Below are positions 43,761 to 52,210 of a DNA stretch of 64,000 bases, one piece after another. The notes beneath the pieces were generated by a model, which worked only from the letters and a program-made list of their open reading frames with translations, searched no databases and was not told the DNA's origin. Location of the stretch: NCBI GenBank assembly GCA_003241055.1, contig QFOD01000001.1, forward strand, positions 422,783-486,782, given 5' to 3'. Position 1 is the stretch's first letter; every line of letters starts with the position of its first letter. The position numbers and the translations under genes are program-made. The stretch comes from Roseateles depolymerans (GTDB taxonomy: Bacteria > Pseudomonadota > Gammaproteobacteria > Burkholderiales > Burkholderiaceae_C).

Positions 43761-45722
43761 ATGAGCACGCTGAACACCTACGCCCCCAGCCCGGAATGGG
43801 TGGCCCAGGCCCATGTGAAGGGCGAGGCCGGCTACCAGGCCCTGGTGGCCGAGGCCGAGAAGGATTACGAAGGCTACTGGGCCCGCCTGGCCCGCGAGCT
43901 GATCAGCTGGCAGACCCCGTTCACCAAGACGCTCAACGACAGCGAGGCGCCGTTCTTCAAGTGGTTCGAGGACGGCCGGCTGAACGTCTCCTACAACTGC
44001 CTGGACCGTCATGTCGAGGCCGGCAAGGGCGACAAGACCGCGCTGATCTTCGAAGCCGATGACGGCACGGTCACCAAGGTGTCCTACGCCGAGCTGCTGG
44101 CCCGGGTGAGCCAGCTGGCCAATGCACTCAAGGCACGGGGCATCAAGAAGGGTGACCGCGTCGTCATCTACATGCCCATGTCGGTGGAGGGCGTGGTGGC
44201 CATGCAGGCCTGCGCCCGCATCGGCGCGACGCACTCGGTGGTGTTTGGCGGCTTCTCGGCCCAGAGCCTGCGGGACCGTGTGCAGGACGCCGGTGCCGTG
44301 GCGCTGATCTGCGCCGACGAGCAGCTGCGCGGCGGCAAGGCGCTGCCGCTGAAGGCCATCGTCGACGAAGCGCTGGCCGACAACAGCTGCCCGACGCTGA
44401 AGGACGTGATCGTCTACAAGCGCACCGGTGGCAGCATCGGCTGGGTGACCGGGCGCGATCTGTGGCTGCACGAGCTGACCGCCGCGCAACCCACCGCCTG
44501 CGAGCCGGTGTGGGTGGAGGCCGAGCATCCGCTGTTCCTGCTCTACACCTCGGGCTCTACCGGCAAGCCCAAGGGCGTGCAGCACAGCAGTGGCGGCTAT
44601 CTGCTGCATGCGGCGCTGACCACCAAGTGGACCTTCGACCTGAAGGATGACGACGTCTTCTGGTGCACGGCCGATATCGGCTGGGTCACCGGCCACAGCT
44701 ACATCACCTACGGCCCGTTGGCGCTGGGCGGCACCGAGATCGTCTTCGAGGGCGTGCCCACCTACCCGGACGCCGGCCGCTTCTGGCAGATGATCCAGAA
44801 GCACAAGGTCAGCATCTTCTACACGGCGCCCACCGCCATCCGATCGCTGATCAAGGCGGCCGAGAGCAACGAGGCCGTGCATCCCAAGCAGTACGACCTG
44901 TCGTCGCTGCGCCTGCTGGGCTCGGTGGGCGAGCCCATCAACCCGGCCGCCTGGGAGTGGTACTACGAGCATGTGGGCGGCAAGCGCTGCCCCATCGTCG
45001 ACACCTTCTGGCAGACCGAGACCGGCGGCCACATGATCACGCCGCTGCCCGGTGTGACCACGCTGGTGCCCGGCTCTTGCACGCTGCCCTTCCCGGGCAT
45101 CACGGCGGCCATCGTCGACGAGACCGGCAATGACGTGCCCAACGGCCAGGGCGGCATCCTGGTGGTCAAGAAGCCCTGGCCCAGCATGATCCGCACCATC
45201 TGGGGCGACCCCGAGCGCTTCAAGAAGAGCTACTACCCGGCCGAGCTCAAGGGCTACTACCTGGCGGGCGACGGCGCGATCCGCGACGCCGAGACGGGCT
45301 ACTTCACCATCACCGGTCGCATCGACGACGTGCTGAACGTGTCGGGCCACCGCATGGGCACGATGGAGATCGAGTCGGCGCTGGTCAGCTGCACCGAGCT
45401 GGTGGCCGAGGCCGCCGTCGTGGGCCGGCCGGACGACACCACGGGCGAGGCCATCTGCGCCTTCGTCGTGCTCAAGCGCCCACGCCCCAGCGGCGACGAG
45501 GCCAAGGCCATTGCCAAGCAGCTGCGCGACCACGTGGCCAAGGAGATCGGCCCCATCGCCAAGCCCAAGGACATCCGCTTCGGCGACAACCTGCCCAAGA
45601 CCCGCTCCGGCAAGATCATGCGACGCCTGCTGCGTGCCGTGGCCAAGGGTGAGGCCGTCACGCAGGACACCTCGACGCTGGAGAACCCGGCCATCCTGGA
45701 GCAGTTGGGGCAGGCGTACTGA
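43761..45722 (+). CDS. acs: Acetyl-CoA synthetase (AMP-forming)
   Basis: 653 residues, full length. ANL superfamily: the P-loop-like YTSGSTGKPKGVQHSSGGY, WCTADIGWVTGHSYITYGPL, WQTETGGHM, and the hinge/C-terminal GRIDDVLNVSGHRMGTMEIE. The regulated lysine is in PKTRSGKIMRRLLR; its acetylation inactivates Acs in studied bacteria. It activates acetate via acetyl-AMP. TGGAGA lies about 6 bases before ATG 43761. The HDAC-like enzyme at 32308 could in principle reverse the acetylation; this is speculation. Confidence 0.96.
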   Translation: MSTLNTYAPSPEWVAQAHVKGEAGYQALVAEAEKDYEGYWARLARELISWQTPFTKTLNDSEAPFFKWFEDGRLNVSYNCLDRHVEAGKGDKTALIFEADDGTVTKVSYAELLARVSQLANALKARGIKKGDRVVIYMPMSVEGVVAMQACARIGATHSVVFGGFSAQSLRDRVQDAGAVALICADEQLRGGKALPLKAIVDEALADNSCPTLKDVIVYKRTGGSIGWVTGRDLWLHELTAAQPTACEPVWVEAEHPLFLLYTSGSTGKPKGVQHSSGGYLLHAALTTKWTFDLKDDDVFWCTADIGWVTGHSYITYGPLALGGTEIVFEGVPTYPDAGRFWQMIQKHKVSIFYTAPTAIRSLIKAAESNEAVHPKQYDLSSLRLLGSVGEPINPAAWEWYYEHVGGKRCPIVDTFWQTETGGHMITPLPGVTTLVPGSCTLPFPGITAAIVDETGNDVPNGQGGILVVKKPWPSMIRTIWGDPERFKKSYYPAELKGYYLAGDGAIRDAETGYFTITGRIDDVLNVSGHRMGTMEIESALVSCTELVAEAAVVGRPDDTTGEAICAFVVLKRPRPSGDEAKAIAKQLRDHVAKEIGPIAKPKDIRFGDNLPKTRSGKIMRRLLRAVAKGEAVTQDTSTLENPAILEQLGQAY

Positions 45723-45770
45723 GCCTCTGGCGGCCGGGCCGGGCAAGGCCTGGCCCCGTGAGCCTGCAAG

Positions 45771-45794
45771 AAGGGCCGCCCGATGGCGGCCCTT
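45771..45794. terminator. Bidirectional hairpin between convergent acs and the phytase-like gene
   Basis: Perfect 10-bp stem AAGGGCCGCC / GGCGGCCCTT with a CGAT loop, between the two stop codons. A 14/15 copy of the dispersed 15-mer lies just upstream near 45744. Confidence 0.75.
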
Positions 45795-45809
45795 GTCATG
45801 CCTGGGGGC

Positions 45810-47195
45810 TCAGCGCGGGCGGCGGCGCAGCGCCGTGAAGCCCGTCAGGCTCAGGCCGCCCAGCAGCAAGGCCCACTGGCTGGGCTCAGGCACCGGGCTC
45901 ACGTCGAGCGCCTGGTCCAGATGGATCTTCAGGAACTCGGTGTTGTCCGAGGTGGCTGCTCGGCCGCCGCCGCCGGGAAAGTTGTTGTCGTTGACCACCA
46001 GCAGCGTGTTCGCGTCGATGACATGGACGTTCTCGATGGTCACGTAGGGGAAGTCGAATACCGTCTTGCCGTCGCCGTTGAGGTCGTTGGGGTCGGCGAT
46101 GTTCATCAGATCCACCAGCTCGACCTTTTCCACGCTGCCATCGGCATTGCGCTTGTTCAGGTCGATCTTGAACAGCTTCTTGAATGGCGTGCCGCCGCTG
46201 GTGGCGGTGCTGCCATTGCGCTCGATGACGATGAACTCGTGGTCGTTGATCGCCGTCATGTCGCCGATGTTCGTGCCGTCGGCCTCCAGCTTGTAGACCC
46301 ACTGCTGCGGCGTGTAGGTGTTGGTGTCGATATTGAACTCGTTGATGCGCAGCGTCTTGGCCGGGTCACCGGTGACCGTGCCCTCCAGCAGCGTGTAGAG
46401 CCGGTCGCCGTTGGCATTGATCGCCAGCCCCTCGAAGCCGCGCGAACTGCCCAGGTTGGCCGGCGTGCTGCCGCGATAGGGGTTTTCCGGCGCGTAGACG
46501 CCGGCCATGGGCACGTCGCGCGACAGCACGCGACCCGTGGCATCGGTTTTCACCAGGAAGGGGCCGAACTCGTCGCCGAACCAGAGATTGCCGTTCTTGT
46601 CCTGGCGCACGCCCTCGACGTCGAAGTCGGCGCCGGTCAGCAGCTTGTTGGCGCGGATGCTGGCGTCGACGGCGATGCCGGAGGGGTTCAGGCTGGCACT
46701 GCCGTTGTAGTACTGCGCGTAGTCGGCCTGGATGGCGAAGCCGATCTGGCGGCTGGGGTCGCTCAGCGTGATGCGGGTGCTGGCATCGAAGCTGGTGCGG
46801 GCGGCGCCGGTGCTCCAGTCGGCCGCCGACACCGTGCCGCTGCCGCCCGTGGCCGTGCGGAAGTCAGGCAGCACCGCGTACATGCGCAGCACCGAGTCGG
46901 CCGAGTTGGCCTGGGTGCCGAAGCCGTTGTCCACCAGGAAACGATAGCTGCTGCCCGCGCCCTGCAGCACGCCGGAGAAGCCCTGCACCGGCTGCAGGTT
47001 CAGGTAGGGCGGATTGTTCAGCGGGCTGGCGCCGTTGCCCGATGCGAACTGGCCGGAGGTCGGGCCGTCGGAGAAGGTGGCGGCGGGCATCAGGGCCCAG
47101 CCCTCGAGGCTGGCGCTGCCGGCCGAGGCCAGCGGGGTGATGCCCAGGGCCAGGGCGGAGCCGGCGGCGCAGAGCAGGACGCGGGTGGTCTTCAT
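45810..47195 (-). CDS. Esterase-like phytase family protein with PEP-CTERM signal
   Basis: 461 residues from ATG 47195 (MKTTRVLLCAAGS), with a signal peptide to PLASAGS. The body matches the 'esterase-like activity of phytase' domain, a beta-propeller: GADFDVEGVRQDKNGNLWFGDEFGPFL, RGFEGLAINANGDRLYTLLEG, INDHEFIVIERN. The sorting signal is VPEPSQWALLLGGLSLTGFTALRRRPR. Exported and probably surface-linked; may release phosphate from organic esters. A PHO-box-like promoter lies upstream. Confidence 0.88.
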   Translation of the reverse strand: MKTTRVLLCAAGSALALGITPLASAGSASLEGWALMPAATFSDGPTSGQFASGNGASPLNNPPYLNLQPVQGFSGVLQGAGSSYRFLVDNGFGTQANSADSVLRMYAVLPDFRTATGGSGTVSAADWSTGAARTSFDASTRITLSDPSRQIGFAIQADYAQYYNGSASLNPSGIAVDASIRANKLLTGADFDVEGVRQDKNGNLWFGDEFGPFLVKTDATGRVLSRDVPMAGVYAPENPYRGSTPANLGSSRGFEGLAINANGDRLYTLLEGTVTGDPAKTLRINEFNIDTNTYTPQQWVYKLEADGTNIGDMTAINDHEFIVIERNGSTATSGGTPFKKLFKIDLNKRNADGSVEKVELVDLMNIADPNDLNGDGKTVFDFPYVTIENVHVIDANTLLVVNDNNFPGGGGRAATSDNTEFLKIHLDQALDVSPVPEPSQWALLLGGLSLTGFTALRRRPR

Positions 47196-47237
47196 GGTCG
47201 GTGTGATCGAGATGCGCAGAACAGCCTGCGCGCTGCG

Positions 47238-47271
47238 ATTCTTGGAAGCCGAGGTGACGGCTCCGTGACCC
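47238..47271 (-). promoter_or_regulatory. PHO-box-like promoter of the phytase-like gene
   Basis: On the reverse strand GGGTCAC and CCGTCAC are direct 7-mers separated by exactly four bases (11-base period). They are followed after ten bases by a -10-like AAGAAT (47238-47243). This is the known PhoB box layout (CTGTCAT-N4-CTGTCAT, then about 10 bases to the -10). It lies 43-76 bases before the ATG. No PhoB gene is in the window. Confidence 0.5.
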
Positions 47272-47310
47272 GGCAATGGGCACCGACCAACGGATTAGGG
47301 AGAGAAACGA

Positions 47311-47334
47311 AAACAGGCCCCGCAGGGCCTGTTT
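47311..47334 (-). terminator. Intrinsic terminator of the small cytochrome c gene
   Basis: Perfect 10-bp stem AAACAGGCCC / GGGCCTGTTT around a four-base loop; on the reverse strand it runs into TTTTCGTTTC. It is 21 bases after the cytochrome stop. Confidence 0.82.
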
Positions 47335-47355
47335 CGATCAATCAGCCGGACGGGC

Positions 47356-47658
47356 TTACTTGATCGTCAGCACCCACTTGGCCAGGGTCTCGGCTTCGGC
47401 CGGGCTCACCTGCGCGTTGGGGGGCATGGGCACGGGGCCCCAGACGCCGGAGCCGCCCTTGACGATCTTCTCGGCGAGCTTCTTGTAGGCGTCCTTATCC
47501 TTGGCGTACTTGGCAGCGACGTCCTTGTAGGCCGGGCCAACCAGCTTCTTGTCGAGAGCGTGGCAGGCCAGGCAGTTCTTCTTCTGCGCGAGTTCCTGGT
47601 TGGCGAACGCGGCAGCGGGGGCGATCAGGGCCAGGGCGAGGACGAGGGCTTTATTCAT
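47356..47658 (-). CDS. Small class I cytochrome c (c-551/c-552 type)
   Basis: 100 residues. Signal peptide LALALIAPAAAFAN; haem site CLACH with KKN before it; axial Met in WGPVPMPPNAQVS; final helix TLAKWVLTIK. It is a periplasmic electron carrier for terminal oxidases or denitrification enzymes. GGAAAGG precedes ATG 47658. It has its own terminator; the promoter probably lies in the 59-base gap shared with the divergent Trp-rich gene. Confidence 0.92.
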   Translation of the reverse strand: MNKALVLALALIAPAAAFANQELAQKKNCLACHALDKKLVGPAYKDVAAKYAKDKDAYKKLAEKIVKGGSGVWGPVPMPPNAQVSPAEAETLAKWVLTIK

Positions 47659-47717
47659 GCGGACCTTTCCAGACGGTGAACTAAAGTGCCCGCAAAGATA
47701 CCCCAAGGAGTAAGCCG

Positions 47718-47981
47718 ATGGGTTTTGTATTGATTGGTGTGTTGTTCCTTGCGCTGCGTCTAGGCGGCTGGGTGAAGTTCTCCGATTCGGATTGGGTGGC
47801 CTGGGCCATCGTGCTGGCGCCCTTCGGGCTGGCCGTGCTGTGGTGGGCCTGGGCCGATTCCAGCGGGCTGACCCAGCGGCAAGCCATGCAGTCCATCGAT
47901 GACAAGAAGGCCCAGCGGCGCGAGAAGGCGCTCGAGGCACTGGGCCAGGGCAAGGCCTCGCGCAAGGGGCGGCGCGGCTGA
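47718..47981 (+). CDS. Small Trp-rich membrane protein (TIGR04438 type)
   Basis: 87 residues. Two transmembrane helices (FVLIGVLFLALRLGGW; WVAWAIVLAPFGLAVLWWAWA) and a charged C-terminal tail (QRREKALEALGQGKASRKGRRG). The Trp-rich pattern and length fit a small family known mainly from Burkholderiales. Function unknown. Divergent from the small cytochrome c gene. Confidence 0.82.
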   Translation: MGFVLIGVLFLALRLGGWVKFSDSDWVAWAIVLAPFGLAVLWWAWADSSGLTQRQAMQSIDDKKAQRREKALEALGQGKASRKGRRG

Positions 47982-47988
47982 GCGCGGA

Positions 47989-48003
47989 GCAAGGCCTGAC
48001 CCC
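47989..48003 (+). repeat. Dispersed 15-mer GCAAGGCCTGACCCC, copy 3
   Basis: Perfect copy 7 bases after the Trp-rich gene stop, followed by CC-A-GGGG, a short hairpin. Confidence 0.7.
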
Positions 48004-48151
48004 CAGGGGCGTCTGGATATACCCGACGACTTTGATCGGAGAAGGTGTGCGGCGCCGGTGAGGCCCGCCCCGTCGTTCACGCAGGCCGGTGCAAGCTCGA
48101 CTGAAAAGTGGCTGGCTATGATGCGCGCCGCTTCCCTTTCCCGCTGGATCC

Positions 48152-48967
48152 ATGCTGGTTCATCCGCAGTTTGACCCCATCGCCGTTCAAGTCGGCCCCC
48201 TGGCCGTGCACTGGTACGGCCTCATGTACCTGCTCGGTTTCGTGGCCTTCCTGTGGCTGGGCAAGCGTCGCGCCCGCATGCCGCAGCATGTCGCTGTCGG
48301 CTGGAGCGAGCGGGATGTGGATGACATCCTGTTCTATGGCGTGCTGGGCGTGGTGCTCGGAGGCCGGCTGGGCTATGTGCTCTTCTACAAGCCTGATTAC
48401 TACGTCGATCATCTGGCCGAGGTGTTCGCGGTCTGGAAGGGCGGCATGTCTTTCCATGGCGGCCTGCTGGGCGTCATCGTCGCGATGGCGGTGTTCGGCT
48501 GGATCCGCAAGCGCGGTTTCTTCGAGATCGCGGACCTGATCGCCCCGTGCGTGCCGCCGGGGCTGGCCGCAGGCAGGCTGGGCAATTTCATCAACGGCGA
48601 GCTGTGGGGGCGGCCCGCGCCGACGGACCTCCCCTGGGCCATGCTGTTTCCGCAGAGCAGCGACGGCATTGCGCGCCACCCGTCGCAGATCTATCAGTTC
48701 CTGGGCGAGGGCGTCTTCCTCTTCCTGCTGCTGTGGCTGTTCGGTCGCAAGCCGCGCGCCACCGGACAGATCTCCGCGCTGTTCCTGATTGGCTACGGGG
48801 CCCAGCGCTTCGTCACCGAGTTCTTCCGTCAGCCCGATGACTTCCTGCCGCTGGACGGCCGCTGGCTGCACCTGAGCCAGGGGCAGTGGCTGAGTCTGCC
48901 GATGGTGCTGGCCGGCGTGCTGATGTTCGCCTGGGCCAGCAAGCGCAACCTCCGACCCGCCGCCTGA
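48152..48967 (+). CDS. lgt: Prolipoprotein diacylglyceryl transferase
   Basis: 271 residues, seven transmembrane helices. The Lgt signature GRLGNFINGELWGRP is complete, with the conserved VHWYGLMYLLGF early and MSFHGGLLGVI. It transfers diacylglycerol from phosphatidylglycerol to the Cys of prolipoproteins. dnaQ starts one base after the stop, so the pair is an operon. Confidence 0.95.
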   Translation: MLVHPQFDPIAVQVGPLAVHWYGLMYLLGFVAFLWLGKRRARMPQHVAVGWSERDVDDILFYGVLGVVLGGRLGYVLFYKPDYYVDHLAEVFAVWKGGMSFHGGLLGVIVAMAVFGWIRKRGFFEIADLIAPCVPPGLAAGRLGNFINGELWGRPAPTDLPWAMLFPQSSDGIARHPSQIYQFLGEGVFLFLLLWLFGRKPRATGQISALFLIGYGAQRFVTEFFRQPDDFLPLDGRWLHLSQGQWLSLPMVLAGVLMFAWASKRNLRPAA

Positions 48968-48968
48968 C

Positions 48969-49697
48969 ATGCGCCAGATCTTCTTCGACACCGAAACCAC
49001 CGGCCTGGAGGCCGACAAGGGCGACCGCATCATCGAGATCGGTTGCGTGGAGATGGTGGACCGGCAGCTCACCGGCAACAACCTGCACCTCTACATCAAC
49101 CCCGAGCGGGCCAGCCATGAGGAGGCACTGCGGGTGCACGGCCTGACCGAGGAGTTCCTGTCCGACAAACCCAAGTTCGCCGAGATCGCCGAGCAGCTGC
49201 TGGACTTCCTGCGCGGCGCCGAGCTGGTGATCCACAACGCGGCCTTCGACATCGGTTTCGTGAACGCGGAGCTCAAGCGTCTGAAGCTCGGTGCAGTGAC
49301 CGACTACGTCGGCAGCGTGCTGGACACGCTGCTGATGGCGCGCGAGATGTTCCCCGGCAAGGCGAACTCGCTGGACGCGTTGTGCCGGCGCCTGGAGGTG
49401 GACAACGCCAGCCGCGTGCTGCACGGCGCCCTGCTGGATGCCAAGCTGCTGGCCGACGTCTACATCAACATGACGCGCGGCCAGGACGCGCTGCTGATGG
49501 ACGACCATGCCGACGCCTCGGGGCAGGATGCCGAGGGCAGCTTCGAGGCCGTTGATCTGAGCAAGTTCCAGCTGCGCGTGCTGCGCGCCGATGCGGCCGA
49601 ATCCGAGGCCCATACCAAGATGCTGGTGGACCTCGACAAGGCCGCTGGTGGAAATTGCAAATGGAGATCTTTGGAAGCGCCGGAAACCGTGGCATAA
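48969..49697 (+). CDS. dnaQ: DNA polymerase III epsilon subunit (proofreading exonuclease)
   Basis: 242 residues. DEDDh exonuclease: Exo I FFDTETTGLE, Exo II VIHNAAFDIGFVNAEL, Exo III HGALLDAKLLADVY. The C-terminal tail links to the alpha subunit. It proofreads during replication. Its TAA stop (49695-49697) overlaps the -10 box of the tRNA-Val promoter. Confidence 0.95.
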   Translation: MRQIFFDTETTGLEADKGDRIIEIGCVEMVDRQLTGNNLHLYINPERASHEEALRVHGLTEEFLSDKPKFAEIAEQLLDFLRGAELVIHNAAFDIGFVNAELKRLKLGAVTDYVGSVLDTLLMAREMFPGKANSLDALCRRLEVDNASRVLHGALLDAKLLADVYINMTRGQDALLMDDHADASGQDAEGSFEAVDLSKFQLRVLRADAAESEAHTKMLVDLDKAAGGNCKWRSLEAPETVA

Positions 49698-49698
49698 T
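49671..49698 (+). promoter_or_regulatory. Promoter of the tRNA-Val pair, inside the end of dnaQ
   Basis: TTGGAA (49671-49676), 16-base spacer, CATAAT (49693-49698). The -10 overlaps the dnaQ stop codon. The first tRNA begins 48 bases downstream, leaving a short 5' leader for processing. Confidence 0.55.
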
Positions 49699-49745
49699 GG
49701 CGGGCTTCCCGGATGCGATATCTCTTCGATATCGGCAACGTTCAA

Positions 49746-49820
49746 GGGCGGTTAGCTCAGCGGTAGAGCACTGCCTTCACACGGCAGGGGTCGCAGGTTC
49801 GAACCCTGCACCGCCCACCA
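49746..49820 (+). tRNA. tRNA-Val (CAC), copy 1
   Basis: 75 bases including the encoded CCA. Acceptor GGGCGGT pairs with ACCGCCC; the anticodon arm is CTGCC-TTCACAC-GGCAG with anticodon CAC; the T arm is GCAGG-TTCGAAC-CCTGC. The D arm has GAGC pairing with GCTC. Confidence 0.97.
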
Positions 49821-49862
49821 GGCTTGCAAAGCTGGTGCCTTGAACGAAGCTCCGCAAATTCC

Positions 49863-49937
49863 GGGCGGTTAGCTCAGCGGTAGAGCACTGCCTTCACACG
49901 GCAGGGGTCGCAGGTTCGAACCCTGCACCGCCCACCA
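49863..49937 (+). tRNA. tRNA-Val (CAC), copy 2
   Basis: Sequence identical to the copy at 49746, including CCA, after a 42-base spacer. Probably one transcript with copy 1, ended by the terminator at 49945. Confidence 0.97.
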
Positions 49938-49944
49938 GGACGAG

Positions 49945-49980
49945 TCCCCGTCGATCATCGGATCGGCGGGGATTTTTCTT
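49945..49980 (+). terminator. Terminator of the tRNA-Val pair
   Basis: A 12-bp stem TCCCCGTCGATC / GATCGGCGGGGA (one G-T pair) with loop ATCG, followed by TTTTTCTTT. Confidence 0.9.
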
Positions 49981-50074
49981 TGTGCCGCTGTATCCTGCCG
50001 TGGCGCCGGGCCGGCGAGGGCGGTGGCGGACGGGCCCGCTATGATGGCGATGCAAACACCGGAGGCACGAGGCC

Positions 50075-50251
50075 ATGAAGGCACTCAAGAGTGAACTGGC
50101 GAAGAAGCTGCTGGCGGACCCTCAGGCCCGCGAGCAGTTGCAGGGGCTGGCGTCGCAGGGCGCGCAGGGGCCGCGCCAGGTCGTCGTGCAGCTGCGCGAG
50201 GGCGAGAGGTCCCGCCAGTACGTTGCACGACTGGTGGCCAAGGCCGCCTGA
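50075..50251 (+). CDS. Small conserved-looking protein, 58 residues
   Basis: 58 residues, MKALKSELAKKLLADP to LVAKAA. Strong GGAGG 9 bases before ATG. Composition is helical and basic, with a repeated Q-x-L-Q / R-x-V-V-V-Q-L pattern and no membrane segment. Codon use matches neighbours. Short but well supported by the ribosome-binding site and codon pattern. Function unknown. Confidence 0.65.
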   Translation: MKALKSELAKKLLADPQAREQLQGLASQGAQGPRQVVVQLREGERSRQYVARLVAKAA

Positions 50252-50287
50252 AGCGACTCACCGTACCGCTGAGGCGCACCGGCCCCG

Positions 50288-51073
50288 ATGAATCTCGCGC
50301 TGCCGGCGGTCGTCATCTTTGCGCTGCTGCTGCCCGGGTTCATCTTCCGCAGCCGACTCAAGCGGGTCGAGCGCACCTCGCTGGACTATTCACCCTTCGG
50401 CACCGTCGTGGCCGAGGCCGTGTTCTTCGCGGCCTGCCTGCACGCGTTGTGGCTGATCGCCGCCGCCTTGCTGCTGGGCCTGCGTCTGGACCTTGCCATC
50501 CTGCTGAGCCTGCTGGCGCCCAGCCCCGCGCCGACCGAGGCCATCCGCAGCATCGCGGCGCACCCGGCCTGGCTGGAGGTCTATTTCGCCACACTGCTGG
50601 CCGCGGCCTATGGGCTGCCCACGCTGCTGCGCCGCGGCGTGACACGCTGGCGGCTGGACCGCTGGGGGCACTGGATGAGCCCCGCCGCGCGCTTCCACGA
50701 GGCGCCCTGGTACTACCTGCTGACCGGCGCCGACTTTCCCGCCGATGAGCTGCCCGACTACATCCGCGTGACCGCCGTGGTCGACGTGGGCAAGGGCGCG
50801 GTGCTGTATCGCGGCACGCTGGAAGAGTGGTTCGTGAACCCCGATGACGGCCAGCTGGACCGCATCGTGCTCTCGGCCGCGTCGCGCCGGCCTTTCGAGC
50901 GTGACAAGCCGCTCGAGGAGTCGACCGAGGAGCCGTTGCGCTTCTACCCGATCGACGGTGACTACTTCGTGCTGCGCTACGCGCACATGCTGTCGCTGAA
51001 TGTGCAGTACGTGCGCATCACCGAGCAGGCCGACGAGGGCCTGCCGGCCGCCATGCCGCAGCCTGTCGGCTGA
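50288..51073 (+). CDS. Uncharacterised membrane-anchored protein (DUF6338-like)
   Basis: 261 residues. TM helices at the N-terminus (LALPAVVIFALLLPGFIF) and at about 45-75. The cytoplasmic part starts near residue 110 and contains VDVGKGAVLYRGTLEEWFVNPDDGQLDRIVLS, a small beta domain that resembles DUF6338 proteins. I cannot assign a function. It starts 36 bases after the 58-residue gene and ends convergently with the DUF4337 gene. Confidence 0.7.
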   Translation: MNLALPAVVIFALLLPGFIFRSRLKRVERTSLDYSPFGTVVAEAVFFAACLHALWLIAAALLLGLRLDLAILLSLLAPSPAPTEAIRSIAAHPAWLEVYFATLLAAAYGLPTLLRRGVTRWRLDRWGHWMSPAARFHEAPWYYLLTGADFPADELPDYIRVTAVVDVGKGAVLYRGTLEEWFVNPDDGQLDRIVLSAASRRPFERDKPLEESTEEPLRFYPIDGDYFVLRYAHMLSLNVQYVRITEQADEGLPAAMPQPVG

Positions 51074-51097
51074 CGCGCCGGCGCGCCGGCAGGTGCA

Positions 51098-51676
51098 TCA
51101 GAGGTGCAGCCAGGCCACGCCGCCCAGCCCCAGGCCCACCAGCCCCAGACCGACGGTGGCCCATTCCATCCAGCGCTTCTTGGTCAGCAGCGCGATGGCG
51201 GCGATGGCAATGGCCACCTGCAGGGCCGTCGTCGCCTGGGCCCAGCGGTGATGCAGGTGCATCTGGCCTTCGCTGAGCTCATCGAAATGCGTGGATTCCG
51301 CCTCCAGCTTCTCGGCCTGGGCCTTGATGTCCGCCTTTTCCTTCTCGTAGCGGGCGATCTTGTCGCGGTACTTGGCCTTCTGCTCCTCGTTGCTGCTCAG
51401 ATCCAGCGCCAGCTCGGACAGGTTCTGCTTGCTGCTCTTGGCCTGGTAGTAGTTCCACTGGTTGCTGGCCTCGGTCTTCTTGATGGCCGCATCGTTCTTG
51501 TAGAGCGCCGCATTCGCCTGCGTGGCGCCACCCATGTAGGAGAAGAAGGCGCCCACCGTGGCCAGCACGGCGGTGATCACGGCGAGCTGGCCGGCCAGCC
51601 CCCGGGGTTCGTGCTGGGCCGCATGCTCCAGTTCGTGATCGTGCGGGCCGTGGACATGAAAGCCGCCTGAGGACAT
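51098..51676 (-). CDS. DUF4337 domain protein
   Basis: 192 residues. A His-rich N-terminus (HVHGPHDHELEH), TM1 (LAVITAVLATVGAFFSYMGG), a long coiled coil of about 70 residues (KKTEASNQWNYYQAKSSK ... EKEKADIKAQAEKLEAES), and two C-terminal TM helices. DUF4337 proteins are of unknown function. It starts 3 bases after the folA stop, so the two are co-transcribed. Confidence 0.87.
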   Translation of the reverse strand: MSSGGFHVHGPHDHELEHAAQHEPRGLAGQLAVITAVLATVGAFFSYMGGATQANAALYKNDAAIKKTEASNQWNYYQAKSSKQNLSELALDLSSNEEQKAKYRDKIARYEKEKADIKAQAEKLEAESTHFDELSEGQMHLHHRWAQATTALQVAIAIAAIALLTKKRWMEWATVGLGLVGLGLGGVAWLHL

Positions 51677-51679
51677 GGT

Positions 51680-52210
51680 TCAGAGCTCCTTGCGAAGGTA
51701 GTCAACAAAATCGAATCGGGTGCCGTCGGCGGCTTCCAGTGTTTCGCGGCTCGCCTCGACGAAATCCGTTCGGTTCCAGGCCGGGAAGTGCCGATCGGCG
51801 TCCGGGAAGTCGCGGGCGATCTCGGTCAGTGCGAGCCGATGGGCGCGCGGCAGCGCCAGCGCGTAGATCTCGCCGCCCCCCATCACGCAGACCTCGGCCT
51901 CCGTGCAGGCCGCGAGCGCGGCGTCCAGGCTGGCGAACACCTCGGCACCGGGCAGGGCCGGGCTGCTGCGGCTGACCACGAGATTGCGTCGGCCGGGCAG
52001 GGGGCGAAAGCGCGCGGGCAGCGAGTCCCAGGTCTTGCGGCCCATGATGACGGGCCTGCCCAGCGTGAGCTGCTTGAAGCGGGCCATGTCGCGAGGCTCC
52101 GTCCACAGCAGGTCGTTGCGCCGGCCGATCGCGCCGTCCCTGGCCACGGCGGCCACCAGCGTGATGCGGGGTCCGGCGTCGGGGTCGGGGCTGGCGGGGG
52201 TCGAGGGCAT
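51680..52210 (-). CDS. folA: Dihydrofolate reductase
   Basis: 176 residues from ATG 52210. Motifs: ITLVAAVARDGAIGRRNDLLW (start of the fold), RFKQLTLGRPVIMGRKTWDSL, CVMGGGEIYALALP (NADPH site). It reduces dihydrofolate to tetrahydrofolate. DUF4337 follows 3 bases later. thyA, its usual neighbour, is 2.3 kb away on the same strand, with four unrelated genes between. Confidence 0.93.
   Translation of the reverse strand: MPSTPASPDPDAGPRITLVAAVARDGAIGRRNDLLWTEPRDMARFKQLTLGRPVIMGRKTWDSLPARFRPLPGRRNLVVSRSSPALPGAEVFASLDAALAACTEAEVCVMGGGEIYALALPRAHRLALTEIARDFPDADRHFPAWNRTDFVEASRETLEAADGTRFDFVDYLRKEL

Noticed and set aside
49746..49937. Repeated tRNA-Val genes as attachment sites of an integrated element
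   Set aside because: They are an ordinary tandem with promoter and terminator. No integrase or foreign DNA lies between or beside them.
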